Assembly (NCBI RefSeq): GCF_030817075.1
Contig: NZ_JAUSYU010000001.1
Coordinates: 2,418,001 to 2,482,000 of the forward strand
Direction: 5' to 3'
Origin: Arthrobacter sp. V1I9
Lineage (GTDB): Bacteria; Actinomycetota; Actinomycetes; Actinomycetales; Micrococcaceae
DNA length: 64,000 nucleotides
Positions 52,830-61,347 of this stretch are shown piece by piece. How positions within the stretch are numbered: the first letter of the stretch is position 1; every line of letters begins with the position of its first letter. The translations under genes were made by a program, and so were the position numbers. Below the pieces are notes generated by a model. It worked only from the letters and a program-made list of their open reading frames with translations, did no database searches and was not told the DNA's origin.

Positions 52830-53846
52830 CTACCGGTGCCCGCTGCGGAGCGCGCCCCGCGGCCAGGGCAGGGTTGCCAGGATGATTGCGGCCAGCGTGA
52901 GGATGGTGCCGAGCACTGTGGCCGGTGCAACCACGGTTCCGGGCGCGGGCAGGATCACGTCGAGCGCAAGCGAGCCCAGCAGCTGGCCGGCGATCATGCC
53001 CAGGCCCGTCACCAGTACGCCCAGGCTGCGGACCAGCAGGGCGCCCAGGCCGATGAAGACACACCCCATTGGCCCGCCGACGTAGTACCACCACTCCCCC
53101 GGCAGCGGATTGCCTGGCCCGGCCAGGGCCACCTTGATGGCGTAAGCCGTCCAGAGGACCACCGAACCGGCCACGAAATTGACCAGGGTGGCGGCGATCG
53201 GCGTCCCGTAATGGACTGTCGCTGTTCCGTTCATGGCCTGCTGGAAGCTCATCAGGAACCCGGCGAGGACGGGGAGAAGGAGGGGAAGCAGCAGGGCCCC
53301 TGCGCTGCCAAGTCCAGCGCCGCCGTCGGACGTTCCTCCGGCGGTTCCGGTAAACCGGGGCGAAACTGCCCAAGCCACGGCGGCAATGGTCAGCAGGCAG
53401 CCGATGACCCGGATCGCGGTGACGGGCTTACGGCCTGCCGGCCCGATGCCCAACCGGTCCACCAGTAGACCGCTGACGGTCTGGCCGGTGACCGTGGCTA
53501 CGGTGAAGAGGGCCACGCCCAGGATGCCCACCGTGAAGGACTGGGCAAAAACGAACAGCGCGCCGATGCCGCCGGCGAGGACGTAGACGCGGGGAAACGC
53601 CCTGTTGCGGACGGCGGGCAGGATCCCGGCCAGCCCGGCCCGGCCGCGCGGCAGGAGCAGCGAGATCAGGATCATCACCACAAGGCCTGTGCTGAAACTC
53701 ACCACGGATGCAGCGATGCCGTCGTTTAACCGGGCACCCAAGGCACCGTTGATGCGGCCCTGCAGGGGAATGGCCAGGCCTGCGCCCACCGCCAATGGAA
53801 GGCCTGCAAGCAGCGGCAGGCGGGAGGTGGAGGTCACTGAATCCAC
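52830..53846 (-). CDS. YdcZ-type DMT transporter (internal duplication)
   Basis: 338 residues, about ten helices. The two halves are similar: GLAIPLQGRINGALGARL in the first and GFLMSFQQAMNGTATVHYGT in the second match the DUF606/YdcZ pattern, where one Gln-x-x-x-N (QGRIN, QQAMN) repeats. So this is the fused, tandem form of a family that also occurs as small single-unit proteins. Substrate unknown. It follows no clear operon; the S4-domain gene is divergent. Confidence 0.82.
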   Translation of the reverse strand: MDSVTSTSRLPLLAGLPLAVGAGLAIPLQGRINGALGARLNDGIAASVVSFSTGLVVMILISLLLPRGRAGLAGILPAVRNRAFPRVYVLAGGIGALFVFAQSFTVGILGVALFTVATVTGQTVSGLLVDRLGIGPAGRKPVTAIRVIGCLLTIAAVAWAVSPRFTGTAGGTSDGGAGLGSAGALLLPLLLPVLAGFLMSFQQAMNGTATVHYGTPIAATLVNFVAGSVVLWTAYAIKVALAGPGNPLPGEWWYYVGGPMGCVFIGLGALLVRSLGVLVTGLGMIAGQLLGSLALDVILPAPGTVVAPATVLGTILTLAAIILATLPWPRGALRSGHR

Positions 53847-53869
53847 CTTACGTCAGGCATTATTGCTTC

Positions 53870-54103
53870 ATGAGCAACCCCGTTGAAGACGTCCCCATCC
53901 GTGACAGCATGATCCGCCTCGGCCAGCTGCTGAAGCTCGCCAACCTGGTGGAGGACGGCGTGGAGGCGGCGGAACTCATTAAGAACGGGCTCGTCAAGGT
54001 TAACGGCGAGATCGATGACCGGCGCGGCCGCCAGCTGCACAACGGGGACACTGTCACGGTCAACGGGCAGACCGTCCGGGTGGTGGCACCGAAGGCGGAC
54101 TGA
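53870..54103 (+). CDS. S4-domain RNA-binding protein (YbcJ-like)
   Basis: 77 residues, all one S4 domain: IRLGQLLKLANLVEDGVEAA, LIKNGLVKVNGEIDDRRGRQ, LHNGDTVTVNG. Such small proteins bind structured RNA, often ribosomal; the precise role is unknown. ATG 53870 is preceded by CATTAT (53859-53864) about six bases upstream, a -10-like box, and by no ribosome-binding site, which suggests a leaderless message. The longer frame to 53795 lies in the divergent gene. Confidence 0.85.
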   Translation: MSNPVEDVPIRDSMIRLGQLLKLANLVEDGVEAAELIKNGLVKVNGEIDDRRGRQLHNGDTVTVNGQTVRVVAPKAD

Positions 54104-54133
54104 TCCCCCACGCGGGCCCCCGCCGTCGTCCGC

Positions 54134-54793
54134 CTACTTCTTGAGCACCTCGTGCGTGAGGAATTCGCCCACGTGGCCGATCTCCTGCTGGTTAATCCCG
54201 TGCCACATGCCTGTGTAGAGCACCTTGGTGAGCTTGACGTGCCGGCGGACCCAGCCCATGGTGTAGTCGATCTTGTCCGGGGTGATCACCGGATCCTGCT
54301 GGTCCCGGCCCCAGAACATGGGAACAGTGCCGTCCAGTTCGGAGTCCTTGAAGCTGGGATCGTCGCCCGCGTCCACCACAAAACCTGAGAGTCCGACGAC
54401 GGCCGCAAAGTCAGTGGGCCGCTGCCGCAGGAGCGTGGTGGCCATGGCCATTCCCATGGAGAAGCCGAGCAGGGACACCGAGGGGTGCCCCACCTTGATG
54501 GCATCGATCCAGTCCAGCACAAAGGACGAAGCCGCCTTGACCCGGTCCAGTGAGTAGTCGATGGATGCCGTGAGCGGGAACCAGGTGAAGCCCGGGCCCA
54601 TAGCGATAGGCGCCCGGACGGAGGCGACGGCGAAGTCCCCCGGCAGCAGGTCGGCCAGACTGAGCAGGTCCTGTTCGTTGGCGCCGTAGCCGTGCAGGAG
54701 CACCAGCAGCGGCTTGCCGTCGCGCTGGTCCTCCGGATGGGACCACAAAACAACAGGGGCAGGAAATACTTCGGCTTCGGTCATGGTTTCCAT
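54134..54793 (-). CDS. Phospholipase/carboxylesterase-family hydrolase
   Basis: 219-residue alpha/beta hydrolase. LLHGYGANEQDLL provides the oxyanion region, LGFSMGMAMA the Ser nucleophile, VFWGRDQQDPVI-like FWGRDQQDPVITPDKI the Asp and TGMWHGI the His. The layout is that of the carboxylesterase/phospholipase 2 family, which acts on short esters or lysophospholipids. It shares a divergent promoter with the SGNH hydrolase, and a perfect 16-bp palindrome (54801-54816) lies eight bases before its start. Confidence 0.88.
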   Translation of the reverse strand: METMTEAEVFPAPVVLWSHPEDQRDGKPLLVLLHGYGANEQDLLSLADLLPGDFAVASVRAPIAMGPGFTWFPLTASIDYSLDRVKAASSFVLDWIDAIKVGHPSVSLLGFSMGMAMATTLLRQRPTDFAAVVGLSGFVVDAGDDPSFKDSELDGTVPMFWGRDQQDPVITPDKIDYTMGWVRRHVKLTKVLYTGMWHGINQQEIGHVGEFLTHEVLKK

Positions 54794-54800
54794 TCTTACA

Positions 54801-54816
54801 GTTACCTATAGGTAAC
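54801..54816. promoter_or_regulatory. Perfect palindrome GTTACCTATAGGTAAC
   Basis: 16 bp, eight bases upstream of the esterase start and 46 bp before the SGNH hydrolase. At this place it would block the esterase promoter if bound. The type of regulator is open (MarR, PadR or TetR-like). Confidence 0.6.
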
Positions 54817-54861
54817 AACCTACGTTGGCGTAGCCAGCGAAGCGGAAGGCAGGATAGGACC

Positions 54862-55731
54862 GTGACTGACACGAGTGCCATTCGGACCCCCACTGCCCAC
54901 GCCGGATCCCACCCCTGGACCCGCTACGTGGCAATGGGCGATTCCTTTACCGAGGGCATCGGCGATCCCGAGCCCTCAAGCCCCGGCGGCTACCGCGGCT
55001 GGGCAGACCGGGTGGCGGAGGAACTGGGCCGGACGCAGCCCGACTTCGCCTATGCCAACCTTGCCGTCCGTGGCCGGCTGCTGCAGCAGATTGTGGACCG
55101 GCAGCTCGCGCCCTGCCTGGCGCTGAAGCCGGACCTTGTCACCCTCTCGGCCGGCGGCAATGACCTGCTGCGCCCGGGCGGCGACCCCGACGTCCTGGCG
55201 GAGAAACTCGAATCGGTGGTGCAGATCCTGGCCATGGGCGGCGCCACCGTGGTCCTCTTCAACGGCCCGGACACCGGCTCGTCGGTGCTGGGCAGGATCC
55301 GCAGCAAGGTGGCCATCTATAACGAGAACCTGCGTACCGTGGCTGCCCGGCACGACGCCGTGATAGCCGACATGTGGTCCCTGCGCCAGCTCAGCGATCC
55401 GCAGATGTGGGACCAGGACCGGCTGCATTTCTCCCCGCTGGGCCACCACACCATCGCAGCCATGGTGCTGGACTCGCTGAATGTGGACCATACGCTGGAG
55501 CCGCTGCAGCCTAAACCTGTGCCTTCGCGCACCTGGCGGGAGGCGCGCTCTGGCGACCTCGTGTGGGCACGCGAGTACTTCGTGCCCTGGGTGCTGCGCC
55601 GGCTGCGCCACCAGTCCTCCGGCGACGGGATTACCGCGAAGCGTCCGACGCCGGGTCCCGTCTTTGGTCCGGGCGTCCCGTTGGGATCCGGCGAGGGTCC
55701 GCTGGGGACCACCGAGGCGGTCCGGCGCTAG
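54862..55731 (+). CDS. SGNH/GDSL-family hydrolase
   Basis: 289 residues. The four SGNH blocks are visible: VAMGDSFTEGIGDP (Ser), the Gly in NLAVRGRLLQQ, SAGGNDLL (Asn) and DRLHFSPLGHHTIAAM (Asp and His). Members are esterases or lipases of broad function; no signal peptide is present, so it is probably cytoplasmic. The GTG 54862 is preceded by AGGATAGGACC. The C-terminal 40 residues are Gly/Pro-rich and variable. Confidence 0.9.
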   Translation: MTDTSAIRTPTAHAGSHPWTRYVAMGDSFTEGIGDPEPSSPGGYRGWADRVAEELGRTQPDFAYANLAVRGRLLQQIVDRQLAPCLALKPDLVTLSAGGNDLLRPGGDPDVLAEKLESVVQILAMGGATVVLFNGPDTGSSVLGRIRSKVAIYNENLRTVAARHDAVIADMWSLRQLSDPQMWDQDRLHFSPLGHHTIAAMVLDSLNVDHTLEPLQPKPVPSRTWREARSGDLVWAREYFVPWVLRRLRHQSSGDGITAKRPTPGPVFGPGVPLGSGEGPLGTTEAVRR

Positions 55732-56044
55732 CGCTGCAGGCTTTTGCGTGCGCTGAAGCAGAAGTATGCGCTTTTTGACGAGCGCGTTCCGGCTGGCCCG
55801 GAGACCGCGCCCACCCGGCTGGAAGCACTCGCTCACCTGACCTTCCGCTACTTAACAGGCCCGCGGCCCCGCACCGGTCAAGGACTGCGCCGACTGGTAG
55901 GGGTCCCCATCAGGTGAGTCTCCGGGTTCCCGCTGGCCGCAGTGCAGGACGCCGCGGAGCGGTCCGGCGCCTTCACGGGACTCCCGGCCGTTCGGGTGCA
56001 GTCCGGGGTTAAGCTGGAAGGACACACATGAGAGGCACGGCACC
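55732..56044. other. 312-bp gap with weak 57-codon frame and a six-codon leader frame
   Basis: A frame at 55744-55917 (TTG start) reads LKQKYALFDERVPAGPETAP, then TRLEALAHLTFRYLTG; its GC3 is moderately high but it contains TTA and has no ribosome-binding site. It could be a gene remnant. At 56028-56048 a frame MRGTAP with GGAAGGACACAC before it stops in GTGA, overlapping the start of the SHOCT gene. Otherwise nothing seen. Confidence 0.4.
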
Positions 56045-56581
56045 GTGAGCAACTTGTTTTTCTGGATCATCATTTTGTCATTCCTGATCCCGATGGCCAT
56101 GCGGATGTACCGGAAGTCTGTCGCCCGAAGGAACCACGAGCAAACCTTTTCCGGGCGCTACCCCGAGCAGTTCCCCGGCAGCGGCCAATTCCCCGGAGCA
56201 GGGCAGTTCCCGGGATCAGCCGGCCCGCAGAACAAGCAGCCGCGGGACGGCTTCACCCAGCAGGACTACTTCAGCGGCGGATTCCGCGAGCTTGACCGGC
56301 CGCAGCCCCTGCCGCCCCAGCAGCCGCTGCCGCCCATCCAGCCGGTCCCGCCCATGGACCAGCAGTTCCCGCCGTACGGGCAGCCGCAGCATGGGCAGCA
56401 TCAGCAGGGCTACCGTGAAGAAGCCCCGCAGCAGCCTGCGGCACCTGCGACTCCCCCGCCGCCGTCGGCCCCGCAGGGCTACCGCGCCCGCAAACTTGCC
56501 GAACTGGACGAGAAGTACAGCAACGGCGAACTGTCCGTCGAGGAGTACATGACCCGGCGCGGCGAGATCATGAACGGCTAG
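56045..56581 (+). CDS. SHOCT-domain membrane protein
   Basis: 178 residues. An N-terminal helix (LFFWIIILSFLIPMAMRMYR) anchors it; the middle (about 40-140) is a Pro/Gln/Gly-rich low-complexity region; the C-terminus is a SHOCT domain, RKLAELDEKYSNGELSVEEY (about 150-176), a short oligomerisation motif common at protein ends. Function unknown. The GTG start overlaps the stop of a six-codon leader frame (GTGA) that has the better ribosome-binding site, which suggests coupled translation. Confidence 0.8.
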   Translation: MSNLFFWIIILSFLIPMAMRMYRKSVARRNHEQTFSGRYPEQFPGSGQFPGAGQFPGSAGPQNKQPRDGFTQQDYFSGGFRELDRPQPLPPQQPLPPIQPVPPMDQQFPPYGQPQHGQHQQGYREEAPQQPAAPATPPPPSAPQGYRARKLAELDEKYSNGELSVEEYMTRRGEIMNG

Positions 56582-56614
56582 CCTGCGTCAGTCCATCTCG
56601 TCCATCCTCCGGCG

Positions 56615-58099
56615 TCAGTCCACCTGCGGAAAGCCCAGGTCGATGACAGACGTGGCCGGGTCCGGCCACCGCGTGGTGACCACTTTGCCCCTGGTGTAGA
56701 ACCGGATGCTGTCCGGCCCGTACATGTGCGTGTCACCGAACAGGGAGTTCTTCCACCCACCGAAGGAGAAGGTGCCCACCGGCACCGGGATGGGCACGTT
56801 GACCCCCACCATGCCCGCCTCGACGTCGAACTCGAACTGGCGGGCAGCGCCGCCGTCGCGGGTGAAGATGGCAACCCCGTTGCCGAACTCGTTGTCGTTG
56901 ACCAGGCGCACTGCATCGCTGTAGGTATCCACGCGCACCACGGAGAGGACGGGGCCGAAGATCTCGTCGTCGTACACCTTCATGCCCGGCTTGACGTGGT
57001 CCACCAGGCTGACTCCGATGAAGAACCCCTTTGAATCGAACTGCTGCGAACGGCCGTCAACCACCACCGTGGCACCTTCGTTCCCGGCGCCGGCCACATA
57101 AGAGGCCACCCTGTCGCGGTGTTCGGCGGTGATCAGCGGGCCCATTTGCGACGCCGGGTCCGTGCCCGGGCCGATGGTCAGGGTAGCCATCCGGCTCTGG
57201 ATGGCCGCCACAAGATCGTCCGCGATGTTGCCAACGGCGACGAGCACACTGACCGCCATGCACCGCTCGCCTGCCGAACCGTAGGCAGCCGAAACGGCGG
57301 CGTCTGCTGCCATGTCAAGGTCCGCATCCGGGAGGACCACCATGTGGTTTTTGGCCCCGCCCAGGGCCTGGACGCGCTTACCGTGGTCCGCTGCGCGCTT
57401 GTAGATCGACTGCGCGATGGGCGTTGAGCCAACGAAACTGACGGCTTTGACGTCCTGGTGTTCGAGCAGGACGTCCACCGCTTCCTTGTCGCCCTGGACC
57501 ACGTTCAGCACACCGGCCGGCAGTCCCGCTTCGGCAAAGACTTCCGCGATGAACACAGCGGAGGACGGATCCTTCTCACTGGGTTTCAGGAGCACAGTGT
57601 TGCCACAGGCCAGCGCACTGCCGATCATCCACAGCGGCACCATGGCCGGAAAGTTGAACGGGGTGATGCAGGCCACCACGCCCACAGGCTGCCGGACGGA
57701 ATGGACATCCACGCCGCTGGAAACCTGTTCGGAGCGTTCCCCCTTGAGCATGTGGGAAAGACCTGTGGCGAACTCGATGTTCTCGAGCCCGCGGGAAATC
57801 TCCCCTTCGGCGTCGGAAAGTACCTTGCCGTGCTCGCTGGTGAGGATGGCGGCCAATTCGGACTTGCGCTGGGTCAGGATTTCGCGGACGCGGAAGAAGA
57901 TGTTGGTGCGCTTGGCCAGGCTTGTTGCCCGCCATGCCGGCAGGGCCGCCTTGGCGGCGGCAATGGCTTCCTCCACCCGGGCCGCCGAAGCCAGCGCCAC
58001 CTGCTTTTCCTGCTCGCCGGTAGCCGGGTTGAAGACGGGGCCGAAGCGTTCAGCGTCGGTGACGCGGTTGCCGTTGATGTAGTGCGGGATGGTGTGCAT
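56615..58099 (-). CDS. mmsA: Methylmalonate-semialdehyde dehydrogenase (CoA-acylating)
   Basis: 494-residue aldehyde dehydrogenase that turns methylmalonate semialdehyde into propionyl-CoA in valine breakdown. HYINGNRVTDAERFGPVFNP, ITPFNFPAMVPLWMIGSALA, QALGGAKNHMVVLPDADLD and the catalytic Cys in GSAGERCMAVS are the family marks; the conserved Glu of hydrolytic dehydrogenases is replaced by Asn in GGAKNH, as in CoA-acylating members. ATG 58099 drops 14 codons. It follows mmsB by 13 bp. Confidence 0.94.
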   Translation of the reverse strand: MHTIPHYINGNRVTDAERFGPVFNPATGEQEKQVALASAARVEEAIAAAKAALPAWRATSLAKRTNIFFRVREILTQRKSELAAILTSEHGKVLSDAEGEISRGLENIEFATGLSHMLKGERSEQVSSGVDVHSVRQPVGVVACITPFNFPAMVPLWMIGSALACGNTVLLKPSEKDPSSAVFIAEVFAEAGLPAGVLNVVQGDKEAVDVLLEHQDVKAVSFVGSTPIAQSIYKRAADHGKRVQALGGAKNHMVVLPDADLDMAADAAVSAAYGSAGERCMAVSVLVAVGNIADDLVAAIQSRMATLTIGPGTDPASQMGPLITAEHRDRVASYVAGAGNEGATVVVDGRSQQFDSKGFFIGVSLVDHVKPGMKVYDDEIFGPVLSVVRVDTYSDAVRLVNDNEFGNGVAIFTRDGGAARQFEFDVEAGMVGVNVPIPVPVGTFSFGGWKNSLFGDTHMYGPDSIRFYTRGKVVTTRWPDPATSVIDLGFPQVD

Positions 58100-58112
58100 G
58101 GAGGTCTCTCTT

Positions 58113-59015
58113 CTACTTTGCTGAATCCAGTGAGCCGTCAACGAGCTTGATGATCATGGAGCAGTCCTTGCCGGACTCGCCCGCATCGATGAGGCGCTGG
58201 TACAGCTGCTGGACGTGCTTGCCGATTTCGAGCGGCGTGCCGGTGTCCTCTGCGGCGCTGATGGCCAGGCCGATGTCCTTGTTCGCCAGCTCGGCAGTGA
58301 AGGTGGGCGCGAAGTCGTTGTTGGATGCTGCGGTGGGGACAACGCCTGGAACCGGGTACCAGGTGCGCAGTGCCCAGCTGTCCCCGGAGGAGACGGAAGC
58401 AATATCCCAGAAGACCTTCTTGTCGAGGCCCAGCCGGTCTGCCAGCACTGCGCCCTCGGCGGTGGAGGCCAGGTTGATCAGGAGCATCAGGTTGTTGCAG
58501 ATTTTGGCTGCTTGGCCCGTGGTGGCTCCGCCGGTGGGAATGATATTCGCAGCCATCGGTTCGATGTAGCCGGTGGCGTCGGCCACGGCGCCCGCTTCAC
58601 CGCCGACCATAAAGGTGAGCGTTCCTGCTGAGGCGCCGCTCATGCCGCCCGAGACAGGGGCGTCCACAAAGCGGAAGCCGGCGGCAGCAGCGGCGTCGTG
58701 CAGTTCCTTGGCCGCGGCGATGTCGATCGTGGAGGAATCGACCAGGAGGGTTCGCGTCTCTGCATGGGCCAGCACTCCGTCCCCGCCGAGGTACACGGCC
58801 TTTGCGTGCTCGCCTTTCGGAAGCATGGTGAACACAACGTCGGCGCCCGCCACCGCCTCAGCGATGCTCGCCACCGGTTTCACCCCTCCGGCCTCCGCTG
58901 CGGCGAGGGCCGCCGGGTTGAGATCGAATCCCCGTACGTCGTGGCCCGCCTTTGCCAGGTTCCCGGACATGGAACCGCCCATGTTCCCCAAACCGATCCA
59001 ACCGACTACTGCCAT
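58113..59015 (-). CDS. mmsB: 3-hydroxyisobutyrate dehydrogenase
   Basis: 300-residue NAD-dependent enzyme that makes methylmalonate semialdehyde, the step before MmsA in valine catabolism. The Rossmann loop is GWIGLGNMGGSMSGNLAKAG; FVDAPVSGGMSGASAGTLTF binds the substrate; the catalytic Lys is in GQAAKICNNLM. ATG 59015 has AAAGGAG upstream; the upstream 21 codons are not used. First gene of the pair. A Crp/GlxR-like site lies 49 bp upstream, and the LysR gene is divergent. Confidence 0.93.
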   Translation of the reverse strand: MAVVGWIGLGNMGGSMSGNLAKAGHDVRGFDLNPAALAAAEAGGVKPVASIAEAVAGADVVFTMLPKGEHAKAVYLGGDGVLAHAETRTLLVDSSTIDIAAAKELHDAAAAAGFRFVDAPVSGGMSGASAGTLTFMVGGEAGAVADATGYIEPMAANIIPTGGATTGQAAKICNNLMLLINLASTAEGAVLADRLGLDKKVFWDIASVSSGDSWALRTWYPVPGVVPTAASNNDFAPTFTAELANKDIGLAISAAEDTGTPLEIGKHVQQLYQRLIDAGESGKDCSMIIKLVDGSLDSAK

Positions 59016-59063
59016 GGCCCAAGCTCCTTTGCTGTGTCTCCGGCCGAGGGCGGCCGGAAGGTC

Positions 59064-59079
59064 TGTGTCCACCATCACA
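59064..59079. promoter_or_regulatory. Crp/GlxR-like site (one mismatch)
   Basis: TGTGT-CCACCA-TCACA matches TGTGA-N6-TCACA at 9 of 10 fixed positions. It lies between mmsB and the divergent LysR gene. Confidence 0.45.
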
Positions 59080-59120
59080 CCCTGCTACAGTGCAATCAAG
59101 GGGAAAAATCACAGACAGTA

Positions 59121-59136
59121 TGTGCACTGATGCACA
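59121..59136. promoter_or_regulatory. Inverted repeat TGTGCA-CTGA-TGCACA
   Basis: Perfect six-bp arms, 18 bp before the chosen LysR start and overlapping the alternative ATG at 59130. It has the T-N-A symmetry of LysR-type sites and shares the TGCACA half-site with the MHS transporter promoter. Confidence 0.45.
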
Positions 59137-59153
59137 CAGATGAAAGGCACCGG

Positions 59154-60053
59154 GTGGCACGGCTTCCGAGTCCGGACGACTTGCTGATTTTGCTGACGGT
59201 GGCGCGGCTGGGGCGTTTCAATGCCGTGGCCGAAACGCTTGGCACCACGCACACCACCATTTCCCGCCGGATCCTCGCCCTCGACAAGCAGTTGGGTGGC
59301 CGCACCCTCGAGCGCAGCCCGCACGGCTGGGAACTGACGGAGCTCGGGGCCTCGGCCGTCGCCGCGGCGGAAAGGATCGAGGAAACGCTCGGGTCCCTGG
59401 CTGCCGTCACGAGCCAGGACCGGGACGCCCTGGCCGGCATGGTGCGGATCAGCACCTCCGACGGTTTCGGCGCCGAATTCGTGACGCCGGCGCTGGTCCG
59501 CCTCCAGCAGCGGCACCCCAAGCTGAATGTGGAGATGCTGAGCGCCACACGCAAGGTCAGCCAGAACCGGTCCGGCGTGGACCTGGAGGTGGTGGTGGGC
59601 CGCACGGACGTGAGCAACGCCCAGACCATCTTCCTGACCAACTACTTCCTCCGGCTCTACGCAAGCCCCGCCTACGCCGCCCGGCGGGGCTTGCCGGAAA
59701 CGCCCGACGGCGTGGGGCAGCACGGCTTCGTCTCTTACGTCGAGTCGGCCCTCCAGGTTGCCGAACTGGGCCACCGGTCCTCGCAGCTGCCCATGCCGAA
59801 GTCCAGCTTCCAGGCGACGAGCATCTTTGCCCAGGTGGAGGCGGTGCGCCGCGGCGCCGGCATCGGGCTGCTTCCGAACTTTATGGTGGCCCGGAACCCG
59901 GAGTTCATTCCGGTGCTCCCCGACGCCTTCCAGCGTCAGTTGCCCATCTGGGCGGTGGCCCGGCCGGAATCGCTGCGGTCCGCCCGGGTGCAGGCCGTGA
60001 TCGCTGCCCTGCAGGAAGAGGTGGCCGAACGCCAGGACCTGCTGGCAGCCTAG
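59154..60053 (+). CDS. LysR-family transcriptional regulator
   Basis: 299 residues from GTG 59154, which has AAAGG six bases upstream; ATG 59130 adds eight residues. The winged HTH is at the N-terminus: LLILLTVARLGRFNAVAETL, GTTHTTISRRILALDKQLGG. The effector domain begins near residue 85 (GMVRISTSDGFGAEFVTPAL). It is divergent from mmsB-mmsA and convergent with the alcohol dehydrogenase. It probably controls mmsBA and perhaps the MHS/ADH pair, judged from position and shared palindromes. Confidence 0.88.
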   Translation: MARLPSPDDLLILLTVARLGRFNAVAETLGTTHTTISRRILALDKQLGGRTLERSPHGWELTELGASAVAAAERIEETLGSLAAVTSQDRDALAGMVRISTSDGFGAEFVTPALVRLQQRHPKLNVEMLSATRKVSQNRSGVDLEVVVGRTDVSNAQTIFLTNYFLRLYASPAYAARRGLPETPDGVGQHGFVSYVESALQVAELGHRSSQLPMPKSSFQATSIFAQVEAVRRGAGIGLLPNFMVARNPEFIPVLPDAFQRQLPIWAVARPESLRSARVQAVIAALQEEVAERQDLLAA

Positions 60054-60080
60054 GGCCAGGCATCCGGATGATGCCTGGCC
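60054..60080. terminator. Terminator between LysR and alcohol dehydrogenase genes
   Basis: GGCCAGGCAT (60054-60063) and its perfect inverse (60071-60080) with a seven-base loop, directly after the LysR stop. It may stop transcription from both sides. Confidence 0.7.
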
Positions 60081-60128
60081 GCGGCGTTTCAGGCTCGGAG
60101 TGCCGTTCCAGGAATTCGAAAAGGTGTT

Positions 60129-61247
60129 TTAGGCCTGGAAGAGCCGCCTCACCACTTGCCCGGCGGCGAGCGCATCAAGGCCTTCGTTGATCTCCTCCAG
60201 CGGCCGGGTGTCGGTATGCAGCAGCTCAACGGGAAGCCGGCCCTCGCGCCAGTACCCCAGGTACAAAGGGATGTCCCGGCCCGGAACGGCGTCGCCCATA
60301 TACGAGCCGAGCAGCCGCTTTCCCGCGCCGGCGAACTGAAGCGCGGGCACTGTCAGTTCTGCGGTGGGGTGCGGCAGCCCTACCGAGACCACGGCGCCGC
60401 CTCGGGTCACGTGCTCAAGGCATGAGGCGATGACCCTTGCTGATCCCACAGCTTCGATGGCCGTATCCACGCCGTCGCCGGCAGCCTCCTGGATCAGGCG
60501 GGAGGCCTCCTCCGGGGTGCCCACGGCGGTTGCCCCGCATTCTTGGGCGAGCCCGTGCTTGCCCGCATTGGGATCGATGGCGATCACGGAGGAGGCACCG
60601 GCGAGCGCCGCAGCCATCACGGCCGAAAGCCCCACGGCACCCAGTCCGAAAACGGCTACGGACTGGCCGGGCTGGACGGCAGCAGTGTTGAGGACAGCTC
60701 CCATCCCGGTGAGCACAGCGCAACCGAACATTGCCGCAACAGTGTCCGGGACGTCGTCGTCGATGACCACCACCGACTCCCGGGCCACCACGGCGTAATC
60801 GGCGAACGCCGAAACACCCAGATGGTGGTTGATCCGCTCCCCAGCAGGCGTCCGCAGCAAGGCCTCGCCGTGCAGCAGGTCCCCGGACCCGTTGACTTCC
60901 GCCGCACGGTGGCAGAGAGCGGGACGGCCGGCCCGGCACGCCCGGCAGGCACCGCAGCTGGGGACGAAGACGAGGACCACATGGTCCCCGACTGAGACAT
61001 CCGTGACGCCGTCACCCACCGCGGCAACCCGTCCTACCGCCTCATGCCCCAGCGCCATGGGAAGGGGCCTGACGCGGGAGCCGTCCACCACCGACAGGTC
61101 AGAGTGGCACAGGCTCGAGTAGGTGATGGTGATTCCCAACTCACCGGCGCGGGGTTCCGGCCGGTCAAGATTTTCGACCTGAAGCGGATGCGTTTCGGTG
61201 TAGCTGCTTCCGGACGGGACCGTGGAGTAGAGGACCGCTGCTTTCAT
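60129..61247 (-). CDS. Zinc-dependent alcohol dehydrogenase
   Basis: 372-residue MDR-superfamily enzyme. The catalytic zinc ligands are Cys in SSLCHSDLSVVDG and GHEAVGR; the structural zinc site is CGACRACRAGRPALC. The NAD loop is VFGLGAVGLSAVMAAALAGA. ATG 61247 gives MKAAVLYSTVPSGS, the normal start. The sequence resembles class III-like alcohol and S-(hydroxymethyl) dehydrogenases but the substrate is unknown. It lies 100 bp downstream of the MHS transporter and is probably co-transcribed. Confidence 0.9.
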   Translation of the reverse strand: MKAAVLYSTVPSGSSYTETHPLQVENLDRPEPRAGELGITITYSSLCHSDLSVVDGSRVRPLPMALGHEAVGRVAAVGDGVTDVSVGDHVVLVFVPSCGACRACRAGRPALCHRAAEVNGSGDLLHGEALLRTPAGERINHHLGVSAFADYAVVARESVVVIDDDVPDTVAAMFGCAVLTGMGAVLNTAAVQPGQSVAVFGLGAVGLSAVMAAALAGASSVIAIDPNAGKHGLAQECGATAVGTPEEASRLIQEAAGDGVDTAIEAVGSARVIASCLEHVTRGGAVVSVGLPHPTAELTVPALQFAGAGKRLLGSYMGDAVPGRDIPLYLGYWREGRLPVELLHTDTRPLEEINEGLDALAAGQVVRRLFQA

Positions 61248-61347
61248 GGAAATCCTGACTTCGTCGAAGGTGCTGGCGCCCAACTGCCCGGGCCTGCGTG
61301 GTCGCGGGTCCGGGCAGTCGGTGTGCTGTGTGTGTGCTGAACGGTGA

